This document shows positions 39,257 to 52,059 of a stretch of DNA of 64,000 bases, piece after piece. The notes below the pieces were generated by a model that saw nothing but the letters and a program-made list of their open reading frames with translations, made no database searches and was not told where the DNA came from. The stretch spans positions 419,501 through 483,500 of the forward strand of contig JAJFZO010000263.1 in NCBI GenBank assembly GCA_021397835.1, written 5' to 3'. The stretch's first letter is position 1. Each line of letters begins with the position of its first letter. Source of the stretch: Moringa oleifera (lineage: Eukaryota; Streptophyta; Magnoliopsida; Brassicales; Moringaceae). The translations under genes were made by a program, and so were the position numbers.

Positions 39257-40413
39257 GACACTAGTAGATCACAAAGTTAGTACTAGAGCAACTCAGCAAT
39301 GACTTAGTCAATTGCCCAACTACAATCATGGGGTAGTAATGGTGTTGGCACACACCGACGCCTATACAAAGTGAACCAAAAAACTTTCCTATTATTACTA
39401 CAGGCAGTTGTTGGTGTTAATAGACGCAAGTACTAGAATAGAGGGAGACTAACGATGACCGCATGACTGTTACTGGTATTGGGAAAGCCCAATAACTACT
39501 GAGGGAAAGGTGTTAGTGCTGGTAAATGCTAGTCCAAGGTTTGGCAAAAACAACAACAGTTCAGTTACTAGTGCGGGGTAGTTGATGGTGTTGGCAGACG
39601 TTGACGTCAAAAGGAGCCAAACTAAGAGACTTCTTAGCTATTTCTAAATGCAGTTGTTCATGTTGATAGACACTAGTGCCAATACCGAAGGACATTAGCG
39701 ATGACTGCATGATAGTTGCTGTTTTTTAAAAAGCCTAAGGACTCATGTTGGGCAGTCGTCGGCACTGGTAGAGGCCAGCGCACCAACAAGGGGAGTTATG
39801 CATTGATCAAGCGATAATTGCTATTGTCAGTAGAGATTTACCCTATGTTCCCAAACGATGGCCTTACGGTTATTGTTGGCGTAGGTAGACGTGACGGTAA
39901 GTAGTAAAGGAGCTTAACGATGCCCTAGTTATAGTGATTTGCATTGGGAGAGCTCAATGATGGTTGTGAAGAAGTCCCTTGTGCTACTAGACCCTCATGC
40001 CAATTTTTAGAGGGATCCAACGGCCGCCGTATTACTACAGCGAGGTAGTTACTCATGTTGGCAGACACTGGCGCCGATACTAGAGGAACCTAGGGACAGC
40101 CCTGTCATTTCTACGAGGCAGTTATTGACGTCTACAAATACTAATGCCAATACTAGGGAAGCCCAACAATCACCCCGTGATAGTCGCTGGTGTTGAAGAG
40201 CCCAACGATTATAGCTAATCACTCACTGACATGGGTAGACGCAAGGGTAAGCACTAAAAGAGCCCAATGATTATCCAGCTTTTGTAGGGTAGTTGTAGGT
40301 ATTAGCAAAAGACAGCATTAGAGAGCGCTAATGCCAGTGTCGAGAAAGCCCACCGAGGACCTTTTGATAGTCACTAGATTTAGGAAGCCCCAAAAATTAT
40401 TGTTAGGCAATGG
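39257..40413. repeat. Internally deleted satellite unit
   Basis: This unit is about 1.16 kb. The break is visible near 39309, where the start region (AATGACTTAGTCA) runs directly into sequence that normally lies about 600 bp further on (ATTGCCCAACTAC). Confidence 0.75.
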
Positions 40414-43400
40414 CAAACGCTAGTAAATCCCAGCGTCGGTATTAGAGCAACTTAGCAATGTCCTAGCGATAGTTAGCAGACATTAGCATTGGGTTTTTCT
40501 AGCATTAGCCTAGAGGGAGTTTCTAGCCTAGGTAAACATGAAAGCAACCACGAAAGGAGTCGAACAACGATGAAGCAATAGTAGTGGGCACTAGCAGAGC
40601 CCAAAATCTTATGTAGGGACATCACTGGTACTGGTAGACACTGGCACCAGCTTTGAAGCAACAAAGCAAATGCTGAGTTATTGTTGTGGGGTAGTTATTA
40701 GTATTCGTTGATGATGACATTGGCATAAGAGGAACCGAGGGACTACACAACCATTATTGCGGGGTAGTTGTTAGCATCAATAGACCCTAGTACTAGCACC
40801 GATGCAACCTAGCGACGACCCAATAATAGTCAATTGGGTTGGTAGAGCCTAATGACTCTTATTGGGCAATCGTTGATGCTGGTAAATGCCATTGCTAGCA
40901 CAAACGAAGCTGAGCAAGAACACCTAATGGTAATCACTAAAGCTGCCAAACCTTTACGCTAGGTTGCCCCAATAATTGTGCAATAAAAGTCGTTGTTGGC
41001 ATTAGGAAAGCCTAACGACGGCTGTTCGGATATCGTTGGGGTAGGTAGGTGCTCTTGCTTATTTTGAGGGAACCGAACAATTGCCCAATTATAATTGTGG
41101 GGCAGTTATTGTCGTTGGCACATGTCAACGCCATCACTAGGGGAACCAAAAGGCTTTCTTACTATTACTGTGGGTAGTTGCTCATATCGATAGATGCTAA
41201 TGCCAACATCGAAGGAGATTTAACGATGATCGCATGATTGTTGCTAGTATTGGGAAAACCCAACAACTATTACGAGAAAGTTATTGGTGCTCGTAGATGC
41301 TCACTTCAGCTTTGGAGAACCAACGACTACTCAGTTATTATTGTTGGGTAGTTGTCAGTATTGGGAGGCACGACGTGAGCATGAAGTGAATCAAGAGACT
41401 TCTCAGCTATTTTTACATGTAATTGCTCATGTTGATAAACGCCAGTACTAGCATCGAGGGATACTAGTGATGACTTCATGGTAATCATTGGTGTTGAAAG
41501 AGCCCAACGACTCATGTTGGGGTAGTTGTTGGAACTAGTAGAGGCCAACGCTAGCACTGAGGGAGCTATGCAATGATCAAGCGACAATTGCTGGTGTCGG
41601 TGAAGATTTACCCTATGTTCACCAACGATGGCCTGACGGTTGTCGCTAGTATAGGTAGATGTGACTTCAATCAGTAGAGGAGCTTGTGGATGCCTTAGTT
41701 GTAGTGGTTGGCATTGAGAGAGCTCAATGATGGTTGTGAAGAAGTCTCTGGTGCTAGTAAACCCTCGTGCTAACTTTAAGGGACCCAATGGCTACCGCAC
41801 TACTACAATGAGGTAGTTACTGGTATTAGCAGACACTGGTGCTGACACTAAGGAAACCGAGGGAATGCCCTGTCATTTCTGCGAGGCAGTTGTCAATATC
41901 TGCAAATGCTAGTGCCAACACTAGGGAAGCCCAACGATCACCCCATGACGGTTGCTGGTGTTGGGAGAGACCAACGACTATAGCTAAGCACTTACTAACG
42001 TAGGTAAACACAAGGGCAAGCACTAAAAGAGCCGAACAATTATGTAGCTTTTGTCATAGGGTAGTTATAGGTATTGGCAAAAGACGGTATCAGGAAACGC
42101 TAGTGCCGATGTCAGGGAAGCCCAATAAGGACCCGTTGATAGTCACTAGATTTAGGAAAGCCCAACAATTGTTGTGAAGCAATCGTAGACGCCAGTAGAT
42201 TGTAACGTTCGTAGTAGAGCAACTCAGCAATGACCTAGCGATAGTTACCAAACATCAGCATTAGGTTTTCCTAGCGTTAGCCTAGGGGGAGTTTCTAGCA
42301 CAGGTAGACATGAAGGCAACCACAGAAAGAGCCAAATAACGACGAAGCAGTAGTAGTGGGCACTAGGAGAGCCCAAAATCTTATGCAGGGACGTCATTAG
42401 TGCTGGCACACACTTGCGTAAGCTGGCATAAGAGGAACCGAGCGAATGCTGAATTATTGTTGTTGGGTAGTTATTAGTGTTGGGAGATGATGACACCGGC
42501 ATAAGAGAAACTGAGGGACTGCATAACTATTATTTAAAGGTAGTTGTTAGCATCGATAAACCCTAGTACTAGCACCGACGTAACCTAGCGGCGACCCAAT
42601 GATAGTTAATTGTGCTGGTAGAGCCTAATGACTGTTGTTGGGCAATCGTTGATGCTGGTAGGTGCTAGTGCTAGCACAAACGAAGCTGAGTGAGGACCCA
42701 ACGGTAGTAACTAAAGCTTCTAAACCTCTACGCTAGGTTACCCAATAATTGCCAGGTAGTAATCATTGTTGGCATTAAAAAAGCCTAACAATGGATTTTC
42801 GGATGTCGTTAGGGAAGGTAAATGCTTGCGCTCAAGTTTAGGGAACCCAATGATTGCCCAACTATAATTGTGGGGTAGTTATTATTGTTGGCACACGCCA
42901 ACACCAGCACTACAAGAATCAAAAGGCTTTCCTGCTATTACTGCAGGCAGTTGCTCGTGTTGATAGACTTTAGCGCCAACATCGAGGGAGATTTAACAAT
43001 GATCACATGATTGTTGCTGGTATTGGGAAAGCCCAATAACTATTGCAGGAAAGTTATTGATGCTCGTGGATGCTCGTTTCAGCTTTGGAGAACCAACAAC
43101 TATTCATCTACTATTGTCAGGTAGTTATTAGTATTGGGAGGCAAGATGTTAGGATGAGGTGAATCAAGAGACTTCTCAGCTATTTCTACATGCAATTACT
43201 TATGTCCATAGACGCCAGTGTCAGCATCGAGGGGCACTGACGATGACAGTATGACAGTTGCTAGTGTTGAAAGAGCCCAACGACTCATGTTGGGGTAGTC
43301 GTCGGCACTAGTAGAGGCCAACACCAGCACTGAGGGAGCTATGCAATGACCCAACGATAATTGCTGGTACCAGTAGTGATTTGGACTGGATTCCCCCAAT

Positions 43401-43960
43401 CATGGCCTAACGGTTGTTGCTCGAGTAGGTAGACACGACGACAACACTAAAGGAGCTTAACAACGCCCTACTTGTGGTGGATGGCATTGGGAGAGCTCAA
43501 TGACTGTTTTGAGGAAGTCATTTGTGCTAGCAGACCCTCGTGCCAACTTTGAGGGGACCTAACGGCTGCCTTGCTACTACTGTGAGGTAGTTACTGGTGT
43601 TGGCGAACACTGGCGCTGACACTAGGGGAACCTAGGAACAGCCCTGTCATTTCTGCAAGGCAGTTGTCAGTGTCTGTAAATGATAGTACTAACATTAGAG
43701 AAGCCCAATGATCACCATATGACTGTCGCTGGTGTTAGAAGAGCCCAATGATTATAGTTAAGCAGTTAGTGGCATAGATAGACGCAAGGCCAAGCACTAC
43801 AAGAACCCAATGACTATCCAGTATTTATTGTGAGGTAGTTATAGGTGTTGGTGAAAGACGGCATTGGGAAACACTAATGCTAGTGTTAAGGAAGCATCGC
43901 GAGGACCCTTTGATAGTAACTGGATTTTGGAAAGCCCAACTACTATTTTTCAGGAAATTG

Positions 43961-44453
43961 CAGATGCTACTAGATCGCAGTGTCAACACTAAAGAAACTC
44001 AGCAATGACATAACGACAGTTAGCAAACATTAACGTTGGGTTTTCTTAACGTTAGCCTAGCAGGAGTTTCTGGCACAGGTAGACATGAAGGCAACCATAG
44101 ATAGTAGTGGTGGGCACTAGTAAAGCCCTTAACGATGATTGGATGACAATTGTTAGGGTTAGAAGAGCCCAACAATTGATGTTAGGGTAGTTATTAATAC
44201 TGGCAGCAGCGAGCGCTAGCACTAGGGAAGCCCAACATTACCCCATGACAGTCGCTAGTGTTAGGAGAGCTCAACGACTATAGCTTAGCAGTCACTAGTG
44301 TAGGTAAACGCGAGGGCAAGCACTAAAGGAGCCTAATGATTGTCTAGCATTTGTTGTAGGGTAGTTATAGGTATTGGCAAAAGATGGCATTGGGACACAC
44401 TAGTGCTAGTGTCGAGGAAGCCCAGAAGCCCAACAATTGTTGTTAGGTAATCG
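43961..44453. repeat. Severely deleted satellite unit, about 490 bp
   Basis: Only the first about 130 bp and the last part of a unit remain. Breaks lie near 44100 (CAACCATAG joins ATAGTAGTGG) and between 44120 and 44225. The flanking units are full length. Confidence 0.7.
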
Positions 44454-47400
44454 CAAACGCCAGTAGACCACAGCGTTGATACTAGAGTAATTCAGTAATG
44501 ACCTAGCGATAGTTAGTAGACATCAGCATTGGGTTTTCCTAGCTTTAGCCTAGGTGGAGTTTGTGGCACAGGTAGACATGAAGGCAACCATAAAAGGAGT
44601 CAAACAATGATGTAGCAGTAATAATGGGCACTAGGAGAGGCCAAAGACTTATGCAAGGACGTCAATGATGCTGGCAAACATTCGCACCACCTTTGAAAGA
44701 ACCAAGCGAATACCGAGTTATTATTGCAGGGTAGCTATTAGTGTTGGCAGATGATGATATTGGCATAAAAGGAATCGAGGGACTGCATAACTATTATTGC
44801 GGGGTAGTTGTTGCCATCTATAAACCCTAGTACTAGCACCGACGTAACTTAGTGATGACCCAATGATAGTCAACTGCGTTGGTAGAGCCCAATGACTATT
44901 GTTATGCAATCGTTGATGCTAGTAGATGCTAGTGGTAGCACAAATGAAGCTGAGTGAGGACTTAAAGGTAGTCACTAAAGCTGCCAAACCTTTGCACTAG
45001 GTTGCCCCAATGATTGCCCAATAGTAGTCCTCGTTGGCGTTAAGAGAGCCTAACGATGGATGTTCGAATTTCGTTGGGGCAGATAGATGCTCGTGCTCTT
45101 TTTTAAGGAACTTAACGATTGCCCAACTATAATTGTGGGGTAGTTATTGGTGTTGGCACATGCCAATGCCAGTACTAAGTGAACCAAAAGACTTTACTAC
45201 TATTACTGCGGGTAGTTGCTCATGTTGATAGATGCTAGCGTCAACATTGAGGGAGATTAACGATGTTCAAATTACTGTTACTGATATTGGGAAAGCCTCA
45301 CAATTACTGCGGGAAAGTTGTTGGTCTCGCAGATGCTCGCTCTAGCTTGGGGGAAAACAACGACAACTCAAATTACCATTGTAAGGTAGTTGTTTGTGTT
45401 GGGAGACACGATGTCAGCATGAGGTGAACCAAGAGACTTATCAACTATTTCTACATGCAGTTGCTCTTGTCGATAGACCTCAGTGCCAGTATCGAGGGAC
45501 ACTAATGATGACTGCATGAGAATCGCTGGTGTTAAAAAAGCTGAATGACTCATGTTGGGTAGTCATCGGCACTAGTAGAGGTCAATGCCAGCACTAAGGG
45601 AGATATGCAATGACCAATTGACAGTTGCTAGTGTTGGTAGTGATCTGCACTGGATTCCCCCAACAATGGCCTAACGGTTGACGCTCGAGTAGGTAAATGC
45701 GACAGTAAGAACTAGAGGAGCTTAATGACGCCAAAGTTATAGTGGATGGCATTGGGAGAGCTCAATGATTGTTGTGAAGAAGTCATTGGTGCTAGAGACC
45801 CTCGTACCAACTTCGAGGGGACCCAATGGCTGCCTTGCTACTACAGTGAGGTAATTACTAGTGTTGGTGGACACCAGTGTCGACACTAGGGGAACCTAGG
45901 GACAACCCTGTCATTTCTGCGAGGTAATTATAGGTGTCTCTAAACGGTAGTACTAGCAGCAGGGAAGCCCAATAATCACCATATGATCATCACTAGTGTT
46001 GGGAGAGCCTAATGACCATAACTAAGCAGTTAGTGGCATAGGTAAACGTGAAGGTAAGCACTAAAACAACCCAATAATTGTCCAGCTATTATTGTGGGGT
46101 AGTTATAGGTGTTGTCAAAAGACAGCATTGGGAAATGCTAGTGCTGGTGTCAGGGAAGCCCAACAAGGACCCTTTGATAGTCACAGGATTTAGGAAAGCC
46201 CAACAACTGTTGTCAGGCAATCGCAGACGCTACTAGATCGCAGCGTCGGCACTAGAGCAACTCAATAATGATCTAGTGACAGTTAGCAAACATTAGTGTT
46301 GGGTTTTCCTAATGTTAGCCTAGCAGGAGTTTCTAGCATAAGTAGACATGAAGGCAACCACAAAGGAGCCAAACGATGACATAGCAGTAGTAGTAGGCAC
46401 TAGCAGAGCCCAAAAACTAATGCACAGATGTCACTATGTTGGCAGACACTCTCGTTGACTTTGATGGAACTCGACGATTGCCAAGTTATTGTTGTAGGAT
46501 AGTTATTAGTGTTGGCACATGATGACACTAGCTAAGAGGGAACCATGGACTGCCCAACCATTATTGTGGGGTAGTTGTTAGCATCGATAGACGCTAGTGC
46601 TACTACTAGTACCAGTACCGGGTGGGCTAACCTAACAACGACCCAATAATAGTCACTCATTTTTGTAGAGCCCAATCACCGCTACTAGGCAGCTGTTGAT
46701 GTCGGTGCTTACATAAACAAAACTCAACAAACACCCAACAATAGTCACTAAAGCTGCCAAACATCTATGCTGGGTTGCCCCAATGATTGCCTAATGGCAG
46801 TCATTGTTGGCATTACAAGAGCCTAATGATGGCTGTTGGGAAGTCATTAAGACATGCAGATGCTCGTGCTTATTTTTAGAGAACCCAACGATTGCCCAAT
46901 TACTATTGTGGTGTAGTTATTGGTATTGGCATACATCGATGCTAGCATTAGATGAACCAAAAGACAACCGTTTTATTGTTGTGGGCAGTTGTTGGTGTCA
47001 ATAGACGCCAGTGCCAACATTGACGAAGACTAATGATGACCACATGACTATTGTTGGTATTAGAAAAGCCCAGCAACTACTGCAGGAAAGGTGTTGGTGC
47101 TCACAGATGCTTGCTCTACCTTTGCAGGAACCAACGACTGGTAAGCTACTAGTGTAGGGCTGTTGTTGATGTTGGTAGACATCGATGTTAGCACGAGGTG
47201 AACCAAGAGACTTCTCAACTATTTTTGCAGGCAATTGCTCATGCCGATAGACGCTAGTGCCAGTATTGGGGGATCCTAGCGATGACTGCATGATAGTTGC
47301 TAGTGTTGGAGGAGCCCAACGACTGATGTTAGGGTAGTCGTCGACACTAGCAGAGGCTAGCGCGAGCAATGGGGGAGCTAAGCAATGGCCTAGCGATAGC

Positions 47401-50400
47401 TGCTGGTATCGGTACAGATCTGCCCTCATTTCCCCTAATGATGGCGTAATGGTTGTCTCTAGCATAGGTAAACTCGAGCACAAGCACTGGACGAGCTTAA
47501 CGACACCTTAATAGTAGTGGTCCACATTGGGAGAGCCTAATGATTGTTGTGAAAAAATTGGTAGTGCTAGTAGACCTTGTGGCAACTTTGAAGGGACCCA
47601 ACGGCTGCCTTGCTACTACTACTGAGTAGTTACGGGTGTTGGCAGACTCTAGTGACGACACTAGGGGAACCTGGTGATAGCCCTGTCATTTTTGTGAGGC
47701 AGTTATCAGTGTGTGTAAATGCTAGTATTATCATTAAGGAAGCCTAATGAGCACCCCATGACTGTTGCTAGTGTTAGGGAAGCCCAACAACTTTCGTTGG
47801 GCAATGACTAGTGGAGGTATGCGCGAGGGCAAGCATTAAAAGAGCCCAACGATTGTCCAATTTTTGTTGTGAGGTAGTTATTAGTATTGGCTGAAGGTGA
47901 CATTAAGTAACACTAGTCCCGGCACCGATGGAGCCTAATGACGACCCTTTGATCGTCAAAGGGTTTAGGAGAGACTAACAACTTTTGTCGGGCAGTCGTA
48001 GATGCTAGTAGACTACAAGGTTAGTACTAGAGCAACTCAGTAACCTACGACTGTCGTAGGCCGTAGTTGACATCAGTGTTGGGTTCTTCTAGCATTAGCC
48101 TAGTGGGACCTGTCGTAGGCCATAGTTGACATCAGTGTTGAGTTCTCCTAGTATTAGCCTAGTGGGACTTGCTGGCACAGGTAGAATTTAAGGCAACCAC
48201 ATAAGGAGTCGAACGACGACGTAGCAATAATAGTAGGCACTGAAGGAAACCTAAGGACAGTCCAACAATTATTGTGAGGTAGTTCTTAGCATCGATAGAT
48301 GCTAGGACTAGCATCGGGCAACCTCGCGATGACCTAATGATAGTCACTTGTATTGGTAGAGCACATTGACTACTATTGGGCAGTCATTGATGCTGGTAGA
48401 TGCCAATGCTAGCACAAACGAAACTCAATGAAGACCCAACGACAGCCACTAAAGCTGCCAAACATTGGCGTTGGGTTGGCCTAATTATAGCCCAATGGTA
48501 ATCGTTGTTGGTGTTATAAGAGCCTAATGATGACTATTGGGAAGTCATTGGGGCAGATAGATGCTCACACTTGTTTTTAAAAAACCAAACGATTGCCCAA
48601 ATACTATTTTGGGATAGTTATTGGTGTTGACACATGCCAACGCCACCACTAAGTGAACCAAAAGACTTCCCTATTATTAGTGCAGGTAGTTACTGGTGTC
48701 GATAGACGCCAGTGCTAGCATCAAGGTAGACTAATGATCACAACATGGCTATTTCTAGTATTAGGAAAGCCCAACAATTATTGCAGGAAAGTTGTTAGTG
48801 CTGGGAGATGCTCGCTCTAACTTTGGCAAAACTATTCAACTATTAATGCGAGTAGTTGTTGGTGTTGGGAGACATCGATGTCAGCACGAGGCAAACCAAG
48901 AGACTTCTCAACTATTTCTGCAGGCAATTGCTCATGTCGATAGACATGAATGCCAGCACTAGGGGACCCCAATGATGATTGCATGATAGTCGGCTTTGTT
49001 TGAAGAGCCCAACGACTGACGTTGGGGTAGTCATCGACACTGGTAGAGGCCAGCGCCAGCACAGAGGGAGTTATGTAATTACCCAATGATAGCTGCTAGT
49101 ATCAGTAGAGATCTGCGCTAGGTTCCTCCAAGTTGGCCTAAAGGTTATCGTTGGCTTAGGTAAATGCGAAAGCAAGCACTAGATGAGCTTAATGACGCCC
49201 TAATAGTAATTGTTGGGAGCCCAACGACTGTCATGAAGATGTTGTTAGTGCTAGTAGACCCTCGTGCCAAGTTTGAGGGGACCCAATGGCTACCGTTCTA
49301 CTACTACTAGGTAGTTATGAGTGTTGGTAGACATCGGTGCCAGCACTAGTGGAACCTAGGCAGAGCGCTGTCATTTCTGTGAGGCAGTTACTAGTGTCTG
49401 TAAACACTAGTACTAGCACAATCAAACCCAAAGATTACCTCATGACAGTCGCTAGTGTTAAGAAACCCTACGACTGTAGCTAGGAAGTCACTGACATAGG
49501 TATAAGCGAGGGCAAGCACTAAAAGAGCTCAATGACAGTCTAGCCTTTGTAGTGGGGTAGTTATAGGTACTAGTAGATGATGAAATTTGAAAACGCTAGT
49601 GCCGGCACCGAGGGAGCCCAAAGACAACCCTTAGATAGTCACTAGATTTAAGAGAGCCTAACAAGTGTTATTGGGCAATCGTAAACGCTAGTAGATCGTA
49701 TAGTCAATACTAGAGTAGCTCAACAATGGCCTAGCGACAGTCACATGTCTTAACAGACATCAGTGTTGGGTTTTTCAGTCATTAGCTTAGTGGTAACTGC
49801 TAGCACAGGTAGACTTGATGGCAACTGCAAAAGGAGTCGAACAACAAAGTAGCAGTAGTAGTGGGCACTGGAAAAGCCCAAAAACTTATACAGGGACGTC
49901 GCTGGTGCTGGTAAAAACTCGCGCCAACCTTGAAGGGAACCGAGTGACTGCCGAGTCATTGTCACAAGGTAGTTATTAGTGTTGGAAGATGATGACACCA
50001 GCATAAGAGAAACCCAAGGACAGCGCAACCAGTATTATGGGGTAGTTGTTAGCATCGATAGACGCTATTTCTCGTACTCAGGCAACCTAGCGATGAGCCA
50101 ATGATAGTCGCTCGCATTGATAGATCCCAATGATCGCTATTGGGCAATTGTTGATGCCAGTAGATGCCGGTGCTTACACAAACGAAACCCGACGAAGACC
50201 CAATGATAGTCAATAAAGCGGCCAAACATTTATAGTGGGTTGCCCTAATCATTACATAGTGGCAGTCGTTGTTGGCATTATGAGAGCCTAACGACTGCTT
50301 TGGGGAAGTCGTCGCGGGCAGATAGATGCTCACGCTTATTTTTAGGGAACCAAACGATTGCCCAACTACTGTTATGGGGTCATTATTAGTGTTAGTGGAC

Positions 50401-52058
50401 GCCGATGCTAGCATTAGGTGAACTAAAAGACTTTCCTCCTATTGCTGCGGGTAGCTGCTGGTGTCGATAGAAGTGAATGCCAACATAGAACGATGACTGC
50501 ATGACTGTTATTGATATTGGGAAAGCCCAACAACTACTACAGGAAATGTGTTGGTGCTCATAGATGCTCACTCCAACTTTGTAGGAATCAACGACTGCTT
50601 AGCTACTAGTGCGGGGCTATTGTTGGTGTTGGCAGACATCGATGTCAGCACGAGGCAAACCAAAAGACTTCTCAGCTATTTTTGTAGGCAGTTGCTTATG
50701 TCGATAAATGCTAGTGCCAGCATCAAGGGACCCTAGCGATGACTACATGATAGTTGCTAGTGTTGGAGGAGCCGAATGACTAATGTTAGGGAAGTTATTG
50801 ATCCTGGCAGAGGCCATCGCCAACACTGGAGGAGTTAAATAATGGTCCAATGATTATTGCTATGGTCGATAGAGATTTGCACTGGGTTCCCCCAATGATG
50901 GCCTAACGATTGTGCTAGTGCCAGCATAGGTAGACGGGAGGGCAAGCACTCGATAAGCTTAACAATACCTTAATAGTAGTGGTCGGCATTGAGAGGGCCC
51001 AATGACTATTGTGCACAAATCACTAGTGCTAGTAGACCTTTGTGCCAACTTCGAGGGGATCCAATGGTTGCCTTGCTACTACTACTAAGTAGTTACGGGT
51101 GTTGGCAAACACCGACGTCGACACTAGGGGAACTTAGGGACAACCCTATCATTTCTGCAAGGTAGTTGTCAGTATGTGTAAACGCTAGTATTAGCATTAG
51201 GGAAGCCCAACGATTGTCGCTAGTGTTGGGGGAGCCTAATGACTTTAGTTAGGTAGTCACTAACGGAGGTAGATGCAAGGGCAAGCACTAAAAGAGCACA
51301 ATGATTGTCCAGCTTTTGTTGCGAGGTAGTTATTAGTGTTGGTTGAAGGAGACATTGAGAAACACTCATACCAGCACTAGGGGAGCCCAGCAATGACCCT
51401 TTGATAGTCAAAGGACTTAGGAAAGCCTAACAACTTTTGCCGGGCAATCGTAGATGCTAGTAGACCGCTGGGTCAATAGTAGAGCAACTCTGCAATGACC
51501 TAGCGATAGTCGCGGGCCTTAGTAGACATTAGCATTGGATTGTCCTATTATTAGCCTAGCGGCAGTTGCTGGCACATGCGCACATGAAGGCAAGCATAAA
51601 AGGAGTCAAACGATGAACAAGCAGTAGTAACGGGCATTAAGAGAGCCCTAAAACTTATGCATGGACAACACTGGTGCTCACAGACTCTCGTACCTACTTT
51701 GAAGGAACCTAGCGACTACTGTGCTATTATTACGGGGTGGTTATTAGTGTTTAGAGATGATGACAGCAGCAAAAGAGGAACCTAAAGACTGCGCAACTAG
51801 TATTCCGTGATAGTTGTTAGCATCAATAGATGCTAGTTCTAGTAACGGGGCAACCTAGCGATATCCCAATGATAGTCGCTTACGTTGGTAGAGCCCAATG
51901 ACTGCTAATGGGTAGTAGTTGATGCTAGTAATTACCAGTGCTTGCACAGACAAAAAGCGACGAAGACCCAATGATTGTCTCTAAAGTTTCCAAACATCTA
52001 CTATGGGTTACCCCATTAATTGCCCAATGATAGTCATTGTTGGCAATATGAGAGCCTA
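44454..52058. repeat. Satellite block A', second copy of 19404-26650
   Basis: The units here repeat the diagnostic variants of block A in the same order (see that entry). Because 3.09 kb of the 25-kb offset is the CACTA element, the original offset was about 22 kb. Divergence between the two blocks is much greater than between units 1 and 2, so the duplication is old. The copy is cut off at about 52058, at the gypsy junction. Confidence 0.72.
48051..48168. repeat. 59-bp tandem duplication inside a satellite unit
   Basis: A 59-bp stretch beginning CTGTCGTAGGCC at 48051 is repeated from 48110 with a few mismatches, so the unit carries the GTTGGGTTCTTCT landmark twice. It is a local slippage product not seen in other units. 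Confidence 0.85.
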
Positions 52059-52059
52059 A

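Larger units (their letters stand above)
35268..52058. repeat. 1.77-kb satellite array, right part (units 20-31)
   Basis: Continuation of the left array after the transposon. Unit starts lie near 35797, 37521, 39257, 40414, 42186, 43961, 44454, 46224, 48000, 49682 and 51451. Most units are 1.68-1.78 kb. The last stops about 600 bp in, where GAGCCTAAT joins gypsy sequence. Unit 20 is split by the CACTA element and is about 1.46 kb once that is removed. All units are diverged from one another at many positions, with frequent CG/TG/CA alternation. No genes are recognised. Confidence 0.93.

Noticed and set aside
46998..47483. 161-codon open frame on the minus strand (and a similar one of 153 codons at 41327-41788)
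   Set aside because: Lies wholly in satellite. Related frames appear at the same place in other units but are broken, and the peptide shows only repeat-derived segments (SLGSP, ASTSADDYPNISRWA-like) with no known domain.
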